Source: Bryobacterales bacterium F-183 (lineage in GTDB: Bacteria > Acidobacteriota > Terriglobia > Bryobacterales > Bryobacteraceae). From it: DNA of 64,000 nucleotides. The position numbers were made by a program, and so were the translations under genes. Position 1 is the stretch's first letter; each line of letters starts with the position of its first letter. The stretch spans positions 4,216,001 to 4,280,000 of the forward strand of contig AP025252.1 of NCBI GenBank assembly GCA_016865505.2, written 5' to 3'. The notes under the pieces are model-generated. The model saw only the letters and a program-made list of their open reading frames with translations. It was not told where the DNA came from and ran no database searches. Below, one piece after another: positions 1-8,708 of the stretch.

Positions 1-517
1 CGATGCACCGCAGGTTCCGGTACAGCTGCTTATGGTCCAGCCCGTACCCCACCACAAACCGGTCCGGTATCTCAAAACACCGGAAATCCACAGGTATCTG
101 TACAATCCGCCGCACCGTACGATCCAGTAACGTACAGATCGCTACCGAATTCGGCCCCCTCCCAGCCAAGGTCTGCAGCAGGTACCTCGTCGTGAACCCC
201 GTATCGATGATGTCCTCCACCAGCAGGACATCCTCGCCTTCAATCGACTCGTCCAAGTCTTTCGAAATCCGAACCAGCCCCGATCCGCTCTTCTGCTGCG
301 TCGAAAAACTGGAGATCCCCAAAAAGTCGATCTTCACCGGAATCGTCATCTCCTGCGCCAGCGACGTCAGAAAAAACACCGACCCCTTCAGCACCCCGAT
401 CAGCTTCAACGTCCGCCCGGCATAGCGTGTGGAAATCTCCGCCGCCACTTCGCGAATCCGCTCCCGGACCTCGTCCTCGCTGTAAATCACCTTCTCAATC
501 GCTGTGTTGCTGGACAT
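1..517 (-). CDS. hpt: hypoxanthine phosphoribosyltransferase (3' end cut by window)
   Basis: Transfers phosphoribose from PRPP to hypoxanthine or guanine in cytosolic purine salvage. The visible 172 codons begin MSSNTAIEKVIYSEDEV and contain the PRPP-binding loop VLLVEDIIDTGFTT (about residues 95-108), the type I phosphoribosyltransferase signature. Before it lies the KGSVFF segment, and after it the VDFRCFEIPDRFVVGYGLD purine-pocket region. Only the last residues are missing at the window edge. The ATG at 517 lies inside the end of the upstream gene, whose TGA is at 495-497, so the two overlap by 23 nt and are probably translationally coupled. The family call is secure. Confidence 0.95.
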   Translation of the reverse strand, partial: MSSNTAIEKVIYSEDEVRERIREVAAEISTRYAGRTLKLIGVLKGSVFFLTSLAQEMTIPVKIDFLGISSFSTQQKSGSGLVRISKDLDESIEGEDVLLVEDIIDTGFTTRYLLQTLAGRGPNSVAICTLLDRTVRRIVQIPVDFRCFEIPDRFVVGYGLDHKQLYRNLRCI

Positions 518-1442
518 ACTTTCCGATCAGGTCCTGATAATCCTTCTGGTAAAAGATCTGGATGTTCACCTGCGGATAGATCGCCTTCAGCAGCTTCACC
601 TTGCGATTCTTCCGCGTCACCAGCGCCTGCTTCATAGTGGTGAGCTCGACATACAAATCGAACTCCGGCAGATAAAAGTCCGGTGTAAACGCCTCCAGCA
701 CCTTGCCATCTTTGTCCCACTGCAAAGGAAACGACTTCGGTTCGTAATCCCAAGCCACGCGATAGAAATCGAGCAGATTGGCAAAGGTCTCTTCGCTCGG
801 ATGCCCAAACTCCTTCGTACGTCCGGGCAATGTCGCATTCCCCTTGGCCGTGATCCCGTGCGATGCCAACTGCAGCCGGCTCTGGAATCGCAAATGCGCC
901 TCGGCCTGTTGCGAAATCAACTCCGGCGCGCCCTTCACTTCAACAACAGCAACCGCGCAAGCCGCCAACTGTTCCGGCGCCAGGTGGGACGCATTCAGTA
1001 CCGCATCCTGCAACCCATCCGGCGACCCCATCCGGCCGAACCGCTGCTTCCGCAACGTCCTCGCCGCCGCATCCAACTCACGCAACGCCGCCTTCGCTGC
1101 CGTACGATCCAGGCGCCGCTCCACCATCAGATTCCCGATTCGCCGGTTGTCGGACGCTCGCAAATGCACCCGCGTCGCCAGCGACAATCGGGGAAACAAC
1201 TGTTCGCATCCAGCAAAGCAGATCACCAGGTGATGCGCGGCCGCCAGCCTCGACAGCACGCTCTCAACCGCCGCCGCCCACGCCTTCGCGGGAATCTCCA
1301 ACCCCTCGCCAAACTCCTCGCTCAGCAGCGATTCCAGGCGATGCGATCCAACGTACTCAAACCCCAACCGTTGCGCGGCAATCCGGGCCACTTCCTCGGC
1401 GGGACATCCGGCATCGGCTCCAATCGTTAGGATGGACAACAA
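495..1442 (-). CDS. cytidylate-kinase-like N-terminus fused to a PD-(D/E)XK-like C-terminal domain
   Basis: About 315 residues in two parts. The N-terminal ~185 residues (ILTIGADAGCPAEEVA near the start, then helices ending RKQRFGRMG) resemble the cytidylate-kinase-like family, but the P-loop is degenerate: GADAGCPAEE instead of GxxGxGK(S/T). The C-terminal ~85 residues carry EETFANLLDF, FTPDFYLPEFDLYVELTT and a basic RKNRKVKLL helix. This is the layout of a PD-(D/E)XK nuclease fold, with E-L-T where E-x-K is usual. It overlaps hpt by 23 nt, so a link to nucleotide salvage is plausible but unproven. The start is unsettled: no ATG fits between the divergent FAD gene and the conserved core, so TTG at 1442 is my guess. 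CTG at 1448 or TTG at 1439 are alternatives. The domain assignments are by eye. Confidence 0.6.
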   Translation of the reverse strand: MLSILTIGADAGCPAEEVARIAAQRLGFEYVGSHRLESLLSEEFGEGLEIPAKAWAAAVESVLSRLAAAHHLVICFAGCEQLFPRLSLATRVHLRASDNRRIGNLMVERRLDRTAAKAALRELDAAARTLRKQRFGRMGSPDGLQDAVLNASHLAPEQLAACAVAVVEVKGAPELISQQAEAHLRFQSRLQLASHGITAKGNATLPGRTKEFGHPSEETFANLLDFYRVAWDYEPKSFPLQWDKDGKVLEAFTPDFYLPEFDLYVELTTMKQALVTRKNRKVKLLKAIYPQVNIQIFYQKDYQDLIGKYVQQHSD

Positions 1443-3012
1443 TAACAGTATGCCCTCCCGTCGAGCACTGCTGCTTGCCGCTGCCGCTCCTGTCTTTGGT
1501 GCCACCCGCGATCTCAATTGCGACATCGCCGTCATTGGCGCATCGTTCGGTGGCGTCGCCGCTGCCCTCGCCGCCCTGCGCAACGGCTACACCGTCGTCC
1601 TTACAGAAGAGACCGACTGGATCGGAGGCCAGGTCACCTCCCAGATGGTGCCCCCCGACGAACACCAGTGGATCGAACAGTTCGGCGGCACCCGCGCGTA
1701 TCGTGACTACCGCAACGGCGTCCGCGCGTACTACCACCGCAACTTCCCGCTCACAGAGGACGCTCGTGCTAAGCCATTCCTGAACCCCGGCGAAGGCTCC
1801 GTCTCCCGCATCACCCACGAACCTCGCGTCTCCCTCGAAGTTCTGGAATCGATGCTCCAGCCGTACATCAGCGGTGGCCGTCTTCGCCTCCTGCTCGAAC
1901 ACAAGCCAGTCTCCGCCTCCGTCGATCGGGACCGTGTACAAGCCGTCACCGTCGCCCGCGGCAACGTACAGCGCACCATCACCGCCAAGTACTTCATCGA
2001 CGGTACCGACCAAGGCGAACTTCTCCCGCTCACCAAAACCGAGTTCGTGACTGGATTTGAAACCGGTGAACCCCACGGCCCCTCGCAGCCCCAGCCCAAC
2101 AATATCCAGGCCACTACCTGGTGCTTCGCCATGAGCCACCACCCCGGCGAGGACCACACTATCGACAAGCCGGCCACCTACGACTTCTGGAAGTCGTACA
2201 CGCCAAACCTAAAGCCAAGCTGGTCCGGCAAACTCCTCTCCTGGAGCTACTCAGACCCCATCACTCTCAAGGCCAAGACCCTCGGCTTCGACCCCGAAAA
2301 GCCAACCCAAGGCGTCCTCAACCTCTGGACCTACCGCCGCATCGCCGCCAAGTCCAACTTCCGTCCCGGCGCCTACACAAGCGACATCTGCCTCGTCAAT
2401 TGGCCGCAGAATGACTACTGGCTCACCGGCAAACCGGAAGAAGCAAAACAACTCAGTCTGTCCCTGCTCTACTGGATGCAGACCGACATGGGCTTCAAAG
2501 GACTCAAACTCCGCGGCGACGTCTCCGGTACCGAAGACGGCCTCGCCAAGTACGCCTACATTCGCGAATCCCGCCGTATCCAGGCCGAATTCACCGTCCT
2601 CGAACAACACGTCGGACAGGAAGCGCGCAGAAGCCTGACTACCGCCGAACCCTTCGCGGACTCGGTCGGCATCGGCTACTACCGCATCGATCTCCACCCC
2701 TCGACCGGTGGCGACAACTACATCGACATCGCCTCCATGCCCTTTCAGATCCCCCTCGGCTCGCTGATTCCCAAGCGTGTCGAAAATCTCCTGCCCGCCT
2801 GCAAGAACCTCGGCACCACGCACATCACCAACGGTTGCTACCGTCTCCATCCCGTCGAATGGAACATCGGGGAATCGGCCGGCTGCCTCGCCGCATTTGC
2901 ACTCACCCGCAAGGAACCGCCGCGCCGCGTCCGTGCCGACCAGACGCTACTCAAAGACTTCCAGTCCTGGATCCAAACGCAAGGAATCGAGCTCGCTTGG
3001 CCACGCCCCTAA
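1432..3012 (+). CDS. FAD-dependent oxidoreductase, secreted or Tat-type
   Basis: A 526-residue protein of the FAD_oxidored type. After a short SRRALLLAAAAP export-like N-terminus comes the Rossmann dinucleotide loop CDIAVIGASFGGVAAALAAL with the downstream acidic residue (VVLTEETDWIGGQ). The C-terminal half has the ATHITNGCYRLHPVEWNIGESAGCLA segment that closes the FAD site in this family. The substrate is unknown; members occur widely in Acidobacteriota and Planctomycetota beside degradative genes. The ATG at 1432 is taken, but ATG at 1450 starts directly at the signal-like MPSRRALLL and would remove the overlap with the divergent upstream gene. The 3' end overlaps the next gene by 16 nt. 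Confidence 0.85.
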   Translation: MDNNNSMPSRRALLLAAAAPVFGATRDLNCDIAVIGASFGGVAAALAALRNGYTVVLTEETDWIGGQVTSQMVPPDEHQWIEQFGGTRAYRDYRNGVRAYYHRNFPLTEDARAKPFLNPGEGSVSRITHEPRVSLEVLESMLQPYISGGRLRLLLEHKPVSASVDRDRVQAVTVARGNVQRTITAKYFIDGTDQGELLPLTKTEFVTGFETGEPHGPSQPQPNNIQATTWCFAMSHHPGEDHTIDKPATYDFWKSYTPNLKPSWSGKLLSWSYSDPITLKAKTLGFDPEKPTQGVLNLWTYRRIAAKSNFRPGAYTSDICLVNWPQNDYWLTGKPEEAKQLSLSLLYWMQTDMGFKGLKLRGDVSGTEDGLAKYAYIRESRRIQAEFTVLEQHVGQEARRSLTTAEPFADSVGIGYYRIDLHPSTGGDNYIDIASMPFQIPLGSLIPKRVENLLPACKNLGTTHITNGCYRLHPVEWNIGESAGCLAAFALTRKEPPRRVRADQTLLKDFQSWIQTQGIELAWPRP

Positions 3013-4787
3013 CCTCCAACACCAGTCCCCAACAGCAGTACGAAGCCCGCCTCGCCCACTGGCGCACCGTACTGCAAGCGGAAGACAAGCGCTACGGCCA
3101 GTTCAGCGACTTCCGTATGTGGACCGTCATCGCGGGCCTCGGCCTAGCCTGGTGGGACCTGCCTTACGCGGGAATCGCCGCCGCCGTCTTCTTCGTCCTG
3201 ATGGTGATGCACAGCCGCATCGACGAGCGCCGCATCGCCGCACGGCGCGGCATCGCGTACTTCGAGCGCGGCCTCGCCCGCCTGCAGGGAAAGTGGGCGG
3301 GCTCAGGCCCAACCGGAGATCGCTTCCTCGATTCCAACCACGTCTTCGCCGCCGACCTGGACTTATTCGGGCGCGGGTCGCTCTTCCAACTCATCAGCAC
3401 CGCGCGTACCGCCGCCGGTGAGGACGTCCTCGCCTCTTGGCTTCTTCATCCGGCCTCGCGTGACGATGTGAAGGACCGTCAAACTGCCGTCCGCGAACTC
3501 GCCCCGCAAGTCGACCTCCGCGAGACCACCGCACTCACTGGCGACGACATCCACGCCAACTGGCGCCTCAGCCCCGTCGAACCCTTCCCCACCTGGGCAA
3601 TCCCCACCAGCTGGACCATCACTGCAGCCTCGCTCACCGCCGCCATCGGATGGATTGCCGGTCTTTGGACGAGCGCACCGCTTCTTTCGGTCGCACTCAT
3701 CGCGCTTTTGGTGACGTGGGTGCTCCGCCGGCAGATTCTGGACGGCATGTCCGCCCTCGACTCCTCCTCGCGCGAACTCGATCTTCTAGTCCGCCTCCTC
3801 CATCATCTGGAAGAGCGCAACGTGCAAAGCCCGCTCCTCCAGCGCCTCCGCTCCACCGTGTCAGGATCGTCAAAGCAGGTGGCGTACCTCAAGAAACTCG
3901 TCACCCTCTCCGACGCCGGACGCAACCAGTACCTCATGCCGGTCATGATTCCCTTGCTCTGGAACGTCCACGTTGCCAATGCGATGTACCGTTGGCAGCA
4001 GACCCACGCCGCGGATGTCGACGCCTGGATGCGTGCCCTCGCCGAGTTTGAGGCCCTCTGCTCGCTCTCTTGCTATGCTTTTGAGAACCCCACCCACGCC
4101 TATCCGGAACTTGTGGCCGAACCCGTATTTGACGCCACCGAACTCGGACATCCGCTCCTCGCAGCAGACCATTGCGTACGCAACAACGTGGACTTCGGCG
4201 GCCCTACTCGCCTGGTAATTGTGAGCGGTTCGAATATGTCGGGCAAAAGCACCATGCTTCGCTCGATCGGGCTCAACGTCGTGTTGGCCTGGGCAGGCTG
4301 CAGCGTACGCGCAACCAGTCTCAAGCTGGGCCGTTTCGCCGTAGGCGCATCGCTCCGCACCGCGGATTCGATTCAGGACGGCAAGAGCCGCTTCTACGCC
4401 GAAATCACTCGTCTCAAGCAGATCACGGACCTCACCACCGGCCCCATCCCGGTCCTCTTCCTGCTCGACGAACTCTTAAGCGGCACCAACTCGCACGACC
4501 GTCGCATCGGTGCGCAAGGCATCCTCAAAGCCCTCGTCGATCGTGGAGCCATCGGCCTTGTCACCACGCACGACCTCGCCCTTGCCTCCATCGCCGACGT
4601 CGCAGAGGGCACCATTCGCAATGTCCATTTTGAAGATCACGTCGAAGGCGGCGAAATCCGCTTCGACTACAAGATGCGGCCCGGTGTCGTTACTCGTTCG
4701 AACGCCCTGGAACTGATGCGCGCAGTCGGCCTTCTGCCTGCCGCGCCCACGTCTCCCGCGCGCCCGCATCTCGCGGATCCGGAGTAA
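2997..4787 (+). CDS. membrane-anchored MutS-family ATPase
   Basis: 596 residues. The C-terminal half is a MutS-type ATPase: Walker A GSNMSGKST at 411-419, the conserved SRFYAEITRLKQI segment, Walker B VLFLLDELLSGTNSHDR, and the switch motif LVTTHDLALA. The N-terminal half is not a mismatch-recognition domain. It contains two hydrophobic hairpins (about residues 41-71 and 201-240), so the protein is predicted to sit in the membrane with the ATPase in the cytosol. Such MutS-like proteins are common in Bacteroidota and Acidobacteriota, and their role in mismatch repair is unproven. The TTG at 2997 is chosen because the conserved homology begins just after it; this gives a 16-nt overlap with the FAD gene. 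The last 98 nt overlap the convergent gene. Confidence 0.82.
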   Translation: MATPLTSNTSPQQQYEARLAHWRTVLQAEDKRYGQFSDFRMWTVIAGLGLAWWDLPYAGIAAAVFFVLMVMHSRIDERRIAARRGIAYFERGLARLQGKWAGSGPTGDRFLDSNHVFAADLDLFGRGSLFQLISTARTAAGEDVLASWLLHPASRDDVKDRQTAVRELAPQVDLRETTALTGDDIHANWRLSPVEPFPTWAIPTSWTITAASLTAAIGWIAGLWTSAPLLSVALIALLVTWVLRRQILDGMSALDSSSRELDLLVRLLHHLEERNVQSPLLQRLRSTVSGSSKQVAYLKKLVTLSDAGRNQYLMPVMIPLLWNVHVANAMYRWQQTHAADVDAWMRALAEFEALCSLSCYAFENPTHAYPELVAEPVFDATELGHPLLAADHCVRNNVDFGGPTRLVIVSGSNMSGKSTMLRSIGLNVVLAWAGCSVRATSLKLGRFAVGASLRTADSIQDGKSRFYAEITRLKQITDLTTGPIPVLFLLDELLSGTNSHDRRIGAQGILKALVDRGAIGLVTTHDLALASIADVAEGTIRNVHFEDHVEGGEIRFDYKMRPGVVTRSNALELMRAVGLLPAAPTSPARPHLADPE

Positions 4788-5856
4788 TCGCAATCTTCAG
4801 TTCGCCGGGGCGTTCTTCAAACGCCTCGCCGCGAACCCCGTCCACACTCGCGTACACCTGAAACGCCACAGCGGACTTCCGCCCGTCAGCGTCCACCTTC
4901 AATCGGTACGCTCCAGGCAGCAGAAAGAATCGTTGGACATACAGCGCGCTACCTTTGTGATCCCGGCCAATCGGCACTTGGGACTGCTCCATCACGCGGC
5001 CATTCTCTTCCACCGTCAAGCCCGCATACCCAACCGCCTCCACACGCACCTGTACGTCCACCACCGGCATCCCGCCAGCAGCCATAAACTGCAGCACCCG
5101 TACCTCCGGCGCCGCCACCGTCGCAAAGGTGGACTCCACTCGCGTACCCGGCAACACCCCATCGCGATCCGTCCGGATCATGTGCGATATCGAAGCCGCC
5201 CTCGCCAAAATCTCGCCGTTACCCGCGCCCGTAATCCCACGCGCCACACCAATCGCCGCGTCCACAATCTCAAACTCCGCCGGTGAGTACTTCAACCGGT
5301 CCTGTATATCGTTCGCCGTGATGACATCGTTCACCGGAAACATCAATCGCGTACCCGGTTGCGGAATCAACAGATCCCGAATCGAATTCAAACCCGGCGA
5401 AAACAACCGGAAATCCCCAGCCCCATTCTTCTTGAAGAACAGAAACTGCAGCCGCGACCTGTACCCAGTGCGAGGCAGGGAATCGTAATACCAAACCTCC
5501 GTCGCCACAAAGATCCGGCTCGACGGCAATCGGTGCACGCTATTCGGAGCCCCATTCGCGATGTAAAACCGACCTTGATCCGTATTCGCGCCGGACCCCG
5601 TCTGCCCGCTCCCAAACGTGTTGTCCGCATGCGCTATGCGCGCCATATACTCGCTCTCCGTCAAACTCTTGCCTGTCCAGAAAGCCCTCTGAAATCCCTC
5701 CACCTCATGCGAGTTCCCCAGGGATTTGTACAGCTTCTTCTCATCCCCCGTCATCGCTGGCGCCACCATCTGAAACCAGCGATCCGCAGCGCTATGCGGG
5801 GAGGAGGCGGACACGAGGTCCGCCCCCAATGCAAGACACAGCACCCAGCACCGCAT
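4690..5856 (-). CDS. GWxTD domain-containing protein
   Basis: 388 residues with an N-terminal signal-like segment (MRCWVLCLALGADLVSASS). Residues ~25-145 match the GWxTD domain: repeated helices, a FQRAFWTGKS block in the position of the name motif, then GRFYIANGAPNSVHR and the EVWYYDSLP strand. The C-terminal half is beta-rich (LPGAYRLKVDADGR), similar to envelope adhesin-like folds. The function of the family is unknown; it is found mainly in Bacteroidota and Acidobacteriota. It starts 2 nt from the end of the downstream-reading TonB receptor gene on the same strand. Its stop lies inside the 3' end of the convergent MutS-like gene. Confidence 0.8.
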   Translation of the reverse strand: MRCWVLCLALGADLVSASSPHSAADRWFQMVAPAMTGDEKKLYKSLGNSHEVEGFQRAFWTGKSLTESEYMARIAHADNTFGSGQTGSGANTDQGRFYIANGAPNSVHRLPSSRIFVATEVWYYDSLPRTGYRSRLQFLFFKKNGAGDFRLFSPGLNSIRDLLIPQPGTRLMFPVNDVITANDIQDRLKYSPAEFEIVDAAIGVARGITGAGNGEILARAASISHMIRTDRDGVLPGTRVESTFATVAAPEVRVLQFMAAGGMPVVDVQVRVEAVGYAGLTVEENGRVMEQSQVPIGRDHKGSALYVQRFFLLPGAYRLKVDADGRKSAVAFQVYASVDGVRGEAFEERPGELKIAITPDPRDAGARETWARQAEGRLRASVPGRSNE

Positions 5857-5858
5857 GG

Positions 5859-8678
5859 CTAGAAGTCAAACCTCGCGGCAAACTGCAGCATGCGGGCGGC
5901 GTACGCCAGGTTCGTGTTCTGCACCTGCCGCCCGAAGGTGGCAAGCCCGACATTGCCCTGATAGCTACCGTAATTCTGCGCATTGAGCAGGTTGAACGCC
6001 TCAAAGATGCCGGTCACCCGCCACTTCTCTTTGATCGCCACCACCTTCGACAACCGCCAGTCCACACGATTGATGTCCTTGCCCCGCAGCGAATTCCGCA
6101 GCGCCACGCTGTACCCGGCGGCAATCGACGGCTTGATGAACTGCGCCGGTATGAACACCGTCGCCGTATTCGCAAACGTCCTGCTACCGCCGGTATACGC
6201 AAACGGATTCTGCGCCGAACTCACGCCAAACGCCGCGCCGGACCCATAGTGATAGAACGCGCTCGTCTGCATGCCCCAAGGCAGTTGCAGGCTCCCGTTA
6301 AAGTTCAACGTATTCCGTTGATCGTCCACCGACGGCGCCCACTCATCCGCCAGATCAAACTGGTTGTTCGGATAGCTGAACGGCCCATTCGACGAATCCT
6401 TCAGCTTCGCCAGCGTGTACGACACACCCAGTTGGAACTTGTTGCTGAACCGCCGCTGGACCTCCATCTGGTACCCGTAGTAAATCGACCCCGCAGCCCG
6501 AGGCGTCTGGAACAGCAACACCTGCGAGAATCGCGGATCCGGCCGTCCTCCAGTATTCGGATTCACGTTGAAACCAGTCGCCGGATTGAAGAACAGATTC
6601 ATATCGTGCCGCTGCCATTCCCGGTACACCCGCCAGTACACAAAATCACCGGAAAACGACCAATTCGGCCCAAAGCTCCGCTCCCCGCCAAACGACGATT
6701 GGAACGAGTACGGCGTCTGCGTATTCGTCGCCATCAACTGCAGGGATTGCAGCGGCACCGCCAGTTTCCCACTGACGAAATCATCGCCATTAGCCCCATT
6801 GAACGGATTCGTCAGATCAATCGATGTCGTCGCCGTCCTCTGAGCCGAAGCCTGAATCGAACGCTCGCCATTAAAGATCGACTGGTTGATCACCTGATTC
6901 GCCTGAATATCGGCGTAGTACAGCCCGACGCCGCCGCGAAGCACCGTCTTCCGGCTACCCGTCAGATCGTATGCAAACCCCAACCGTGGCGACACATTGT
7001 TGTTATCGCCCCCGCGCGGAGGCAGCACGCCACTCCGCAGATTCGGCGTAAAGAACACCCCGTAGTCGTTGTCGTACCGTACGCCCAGATTCACCGTCAG
7101 CCGCTTGTTCATCTTCCAGTCATCCTGGAACCAAACACCCATCACATTGCGCGGGATGTCGATGTTGAAATTGCCAAACCCCTGCGTGTACACCGACGTC
7201 AGCGGACTAATCGTCGAAATCTTCCAAGTCGTCGGATCGTTCCAAACCGGGAACGTCGCATTCAGATCCGGCGTACTCGTCACCGTCGCCACACCGCGAA
7301 CATTCTGCTGGAACAATCCCGTGTGGTTATTCGAAAGATACTCGCCGCCCAGCTTGATGTTGTGCGTACCCTTCAGCCAGTACAAGTCATCGCGAATCTG
7401 GTGCACCGGCTGATTGAAGATCTGCGGAAAGTTGTACGCTCCACCAACCGTAATCCCCGGAAACCGGAACTCCATCGAATTCACCATCGGATCGTTGGTC
7501 CAACTAAAGTAGTTGAACCCGTACTTCACCTCGTTCGACATCGTCGACGACACCACAGAGCTCCAATTCACCATCGCGTTGTGGCTCTTGCGCGTCCTCG
7601 CCGCCGCCTGCGACGGATGCAACGCCCCGCTACCCAAATCGAAAGGATTCGAAAACGTAAACGCGCTGTACCTCGTGCTCAGCCGTTGCGTACTGCTCAA
7701 CGCCCAGTCCACGCGAGTCAGATACGACGCCGTCTTCAACTTCGTCGCAAACGTCAGAGCCAGTCCAGGAAAGCCAGTCGGCTGGCTAAAGATCGACCCC
7801 GGCTGCCGCTCCACTTCGTACGCCCCAAAGAAGAACAGCTTGTCCGCAATGATCTTGCCGCCAAACGTACCGCCGTACTGCTGATTTGAAAATGGCAAAA
7901 CCCTCTGCGCCAGCGGATCCGCCGCATTGAACTTATCGCTCCGGAAATATCCATACGCCGACCCGTGATACTGATTCGTACCCGACCGTGTCTGCGCATT
8001 CACCTGAATCTGCGAACTCCGCCCCAACGTAGCGTCAAAGCGGTTGGTGATCACCTGAAACTGCTCCATCGCCTCGCGCGAATACTGTGGCTGCCCAAAT
8101 CCCGTACCAGCGGAATTCTGCGTCACCTGCTGCCCGTCCACATTGATCTGGAACCGCCCGCCGGACACCGTCCCCAAAGGCGTATTGCCAATCGCGTTGA
8201 CAGTCACACCCGGCACCAGAAGCGATAACTCCATCCAGTTGCGCCCATTCAGCGGTACGTTCTTCATTCGGTTCGGATCCACATTGCCGCCCACCTGCGA
8301 CGACGTAGTCTCCACCAACGACGTATCCGCCACCACATTCACGCTCGTTGCCGCGCTCGCCGGCGCCAAAGGAAAGTCGAACGACGCCGACTGTCCCACC
8401 AGCAATTCAAACGTCCGCTCGCTCGGCGTAAACCCCGGAGACTCCACGCGTACCTTGTACGCCGCCGCTGGTATCGACGGGAAGATAAACACTCCCGCAT
8501 TGTTGGTGATGGTGCTCGACGCCGGTCCCCCTGCCACCGGTGTGATGCGGATCATAGCGCCCTGTATCACGGCGCCCGACGAGTCAGTTACGGTTCCCTG
8601 GACAGATGTCTGCTGCGCGCATAAGAGACCCATGGACGCGACAAGAGACACCAATAGCGATGGTGCAAGTTTGACCAT
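5859..8678 (-). CDS. TonB-dependent receptor, Oar-like, with carboxypeptidase-regulatory-like repeat
   Basis: 939-residue outer-membrane protein. A signal peptide ending near LLCA is followed by a CarboxypepD_reg-like/Cna-B-type beta-sandwich (GTVTDSSGAVIQGAMIRI, about residues 28-110). A plug (LNGRNWMELSLLVPGVTVNA) comes next, and then a long beta-barrel ending in aromatic FAARFDF. This is the OmpA-related/Oar layout found in dozens of copies in Solibacter-like genomes, thought to take up large oligomers, often glycans. The substrate cannot be inferred. The upstream leader has a G-rich stretch (GGGGG) about 10 nt before the ATG that may serve as ribosome-binding site. Confidence 0.93.
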   Translation of the reverse strand: MVKLAPSLLVSLVASMGLLCAQQTSVQGTVTDSSGAVIQGAMIRITPVAGGPASSTITNNAGVFIFPSIPAAAYKVRVESPGFTPSERTFELLVGQSASFDFPLAPASAATSVNVVADTSLVETTSSQVGGNVDPNRMKNVPLNGRNWMELSLLVPGVTVNAIGNTPLGTVSGGRFQINVDGQQVTQNSAGTGFGQPQYSREAMEQFQVITNRFDATLGRSSQIQVNAQTRSGTNQYHGSAYGYFRSDKFNAADPLAQRVLPFSNQQYGGTFGGKIIADKLFFFGAYEVERQPGSIFSQPTGFPGLALTFATKLKTASYLTRVDWALSSTQRLSTRYSAFTFSNPFDLGSGALHPSQAAARTRKSHNAMVNWSSVVSSTMSNEVKYGFNYFSWTNDPMVNSMEFRFPGITVGGAYNFPQIFNQPVHQIRDDLYWLKGTHNIKLGGEYLSNNHTGLFQQNVRGVATVTSTPDLNATFPVWNDPTTWKISTISPLTSVYTQGFGNFNIDIPRNVMGVWFQDDWKMNKRLTVNLGVRYDNDYGVFFTPNLRSGVLPPRGGDNNNVSPRLGFAYDLTGSRKTVLRGGVGLYYADIQANQVINQSIFNGERSIQASAQRTATTSIDLTNPFNGANGDDFVSGKLAVPLQSLQLMATNTQTPYSFQSSFGGERSFGPNWSFSGDFVYWRVYREWQRHDMNLFFNPATGFNVNPNTGGRPDPRFSQVLLFQTPRAAGSIYYGYQMEVQRRFSNKFQLGVSYTLAKLKDSSNGPFSYPNNQFDLADEWAPSVDDQRNTLNFNGSLQLPWGMQTSAFYHYGSGAAFGVSSAQNPFAYTGGSRTFANTATVFIPAQFIKPSIAAGYSVALRNSLRGKDINRVDWRLSKVVAIKEKWRVTGIFEAFNLLNAQNYGSYQGNVGLATFGRQVQNTNLAYAARMLQFAARFDF

Positions 8679-8708
8679 TCGGAAAGACCCCCGAAATGTG
8701 TTGGAAGG

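Noticed and set aside
5829-7889. 686-codon open frame on the plus strand, antisense to the Oar-like receptor
   Set aside because: Arg/His/Pro-rich product typical of a shadow frame; the receptor on the other strand is unmistakable.
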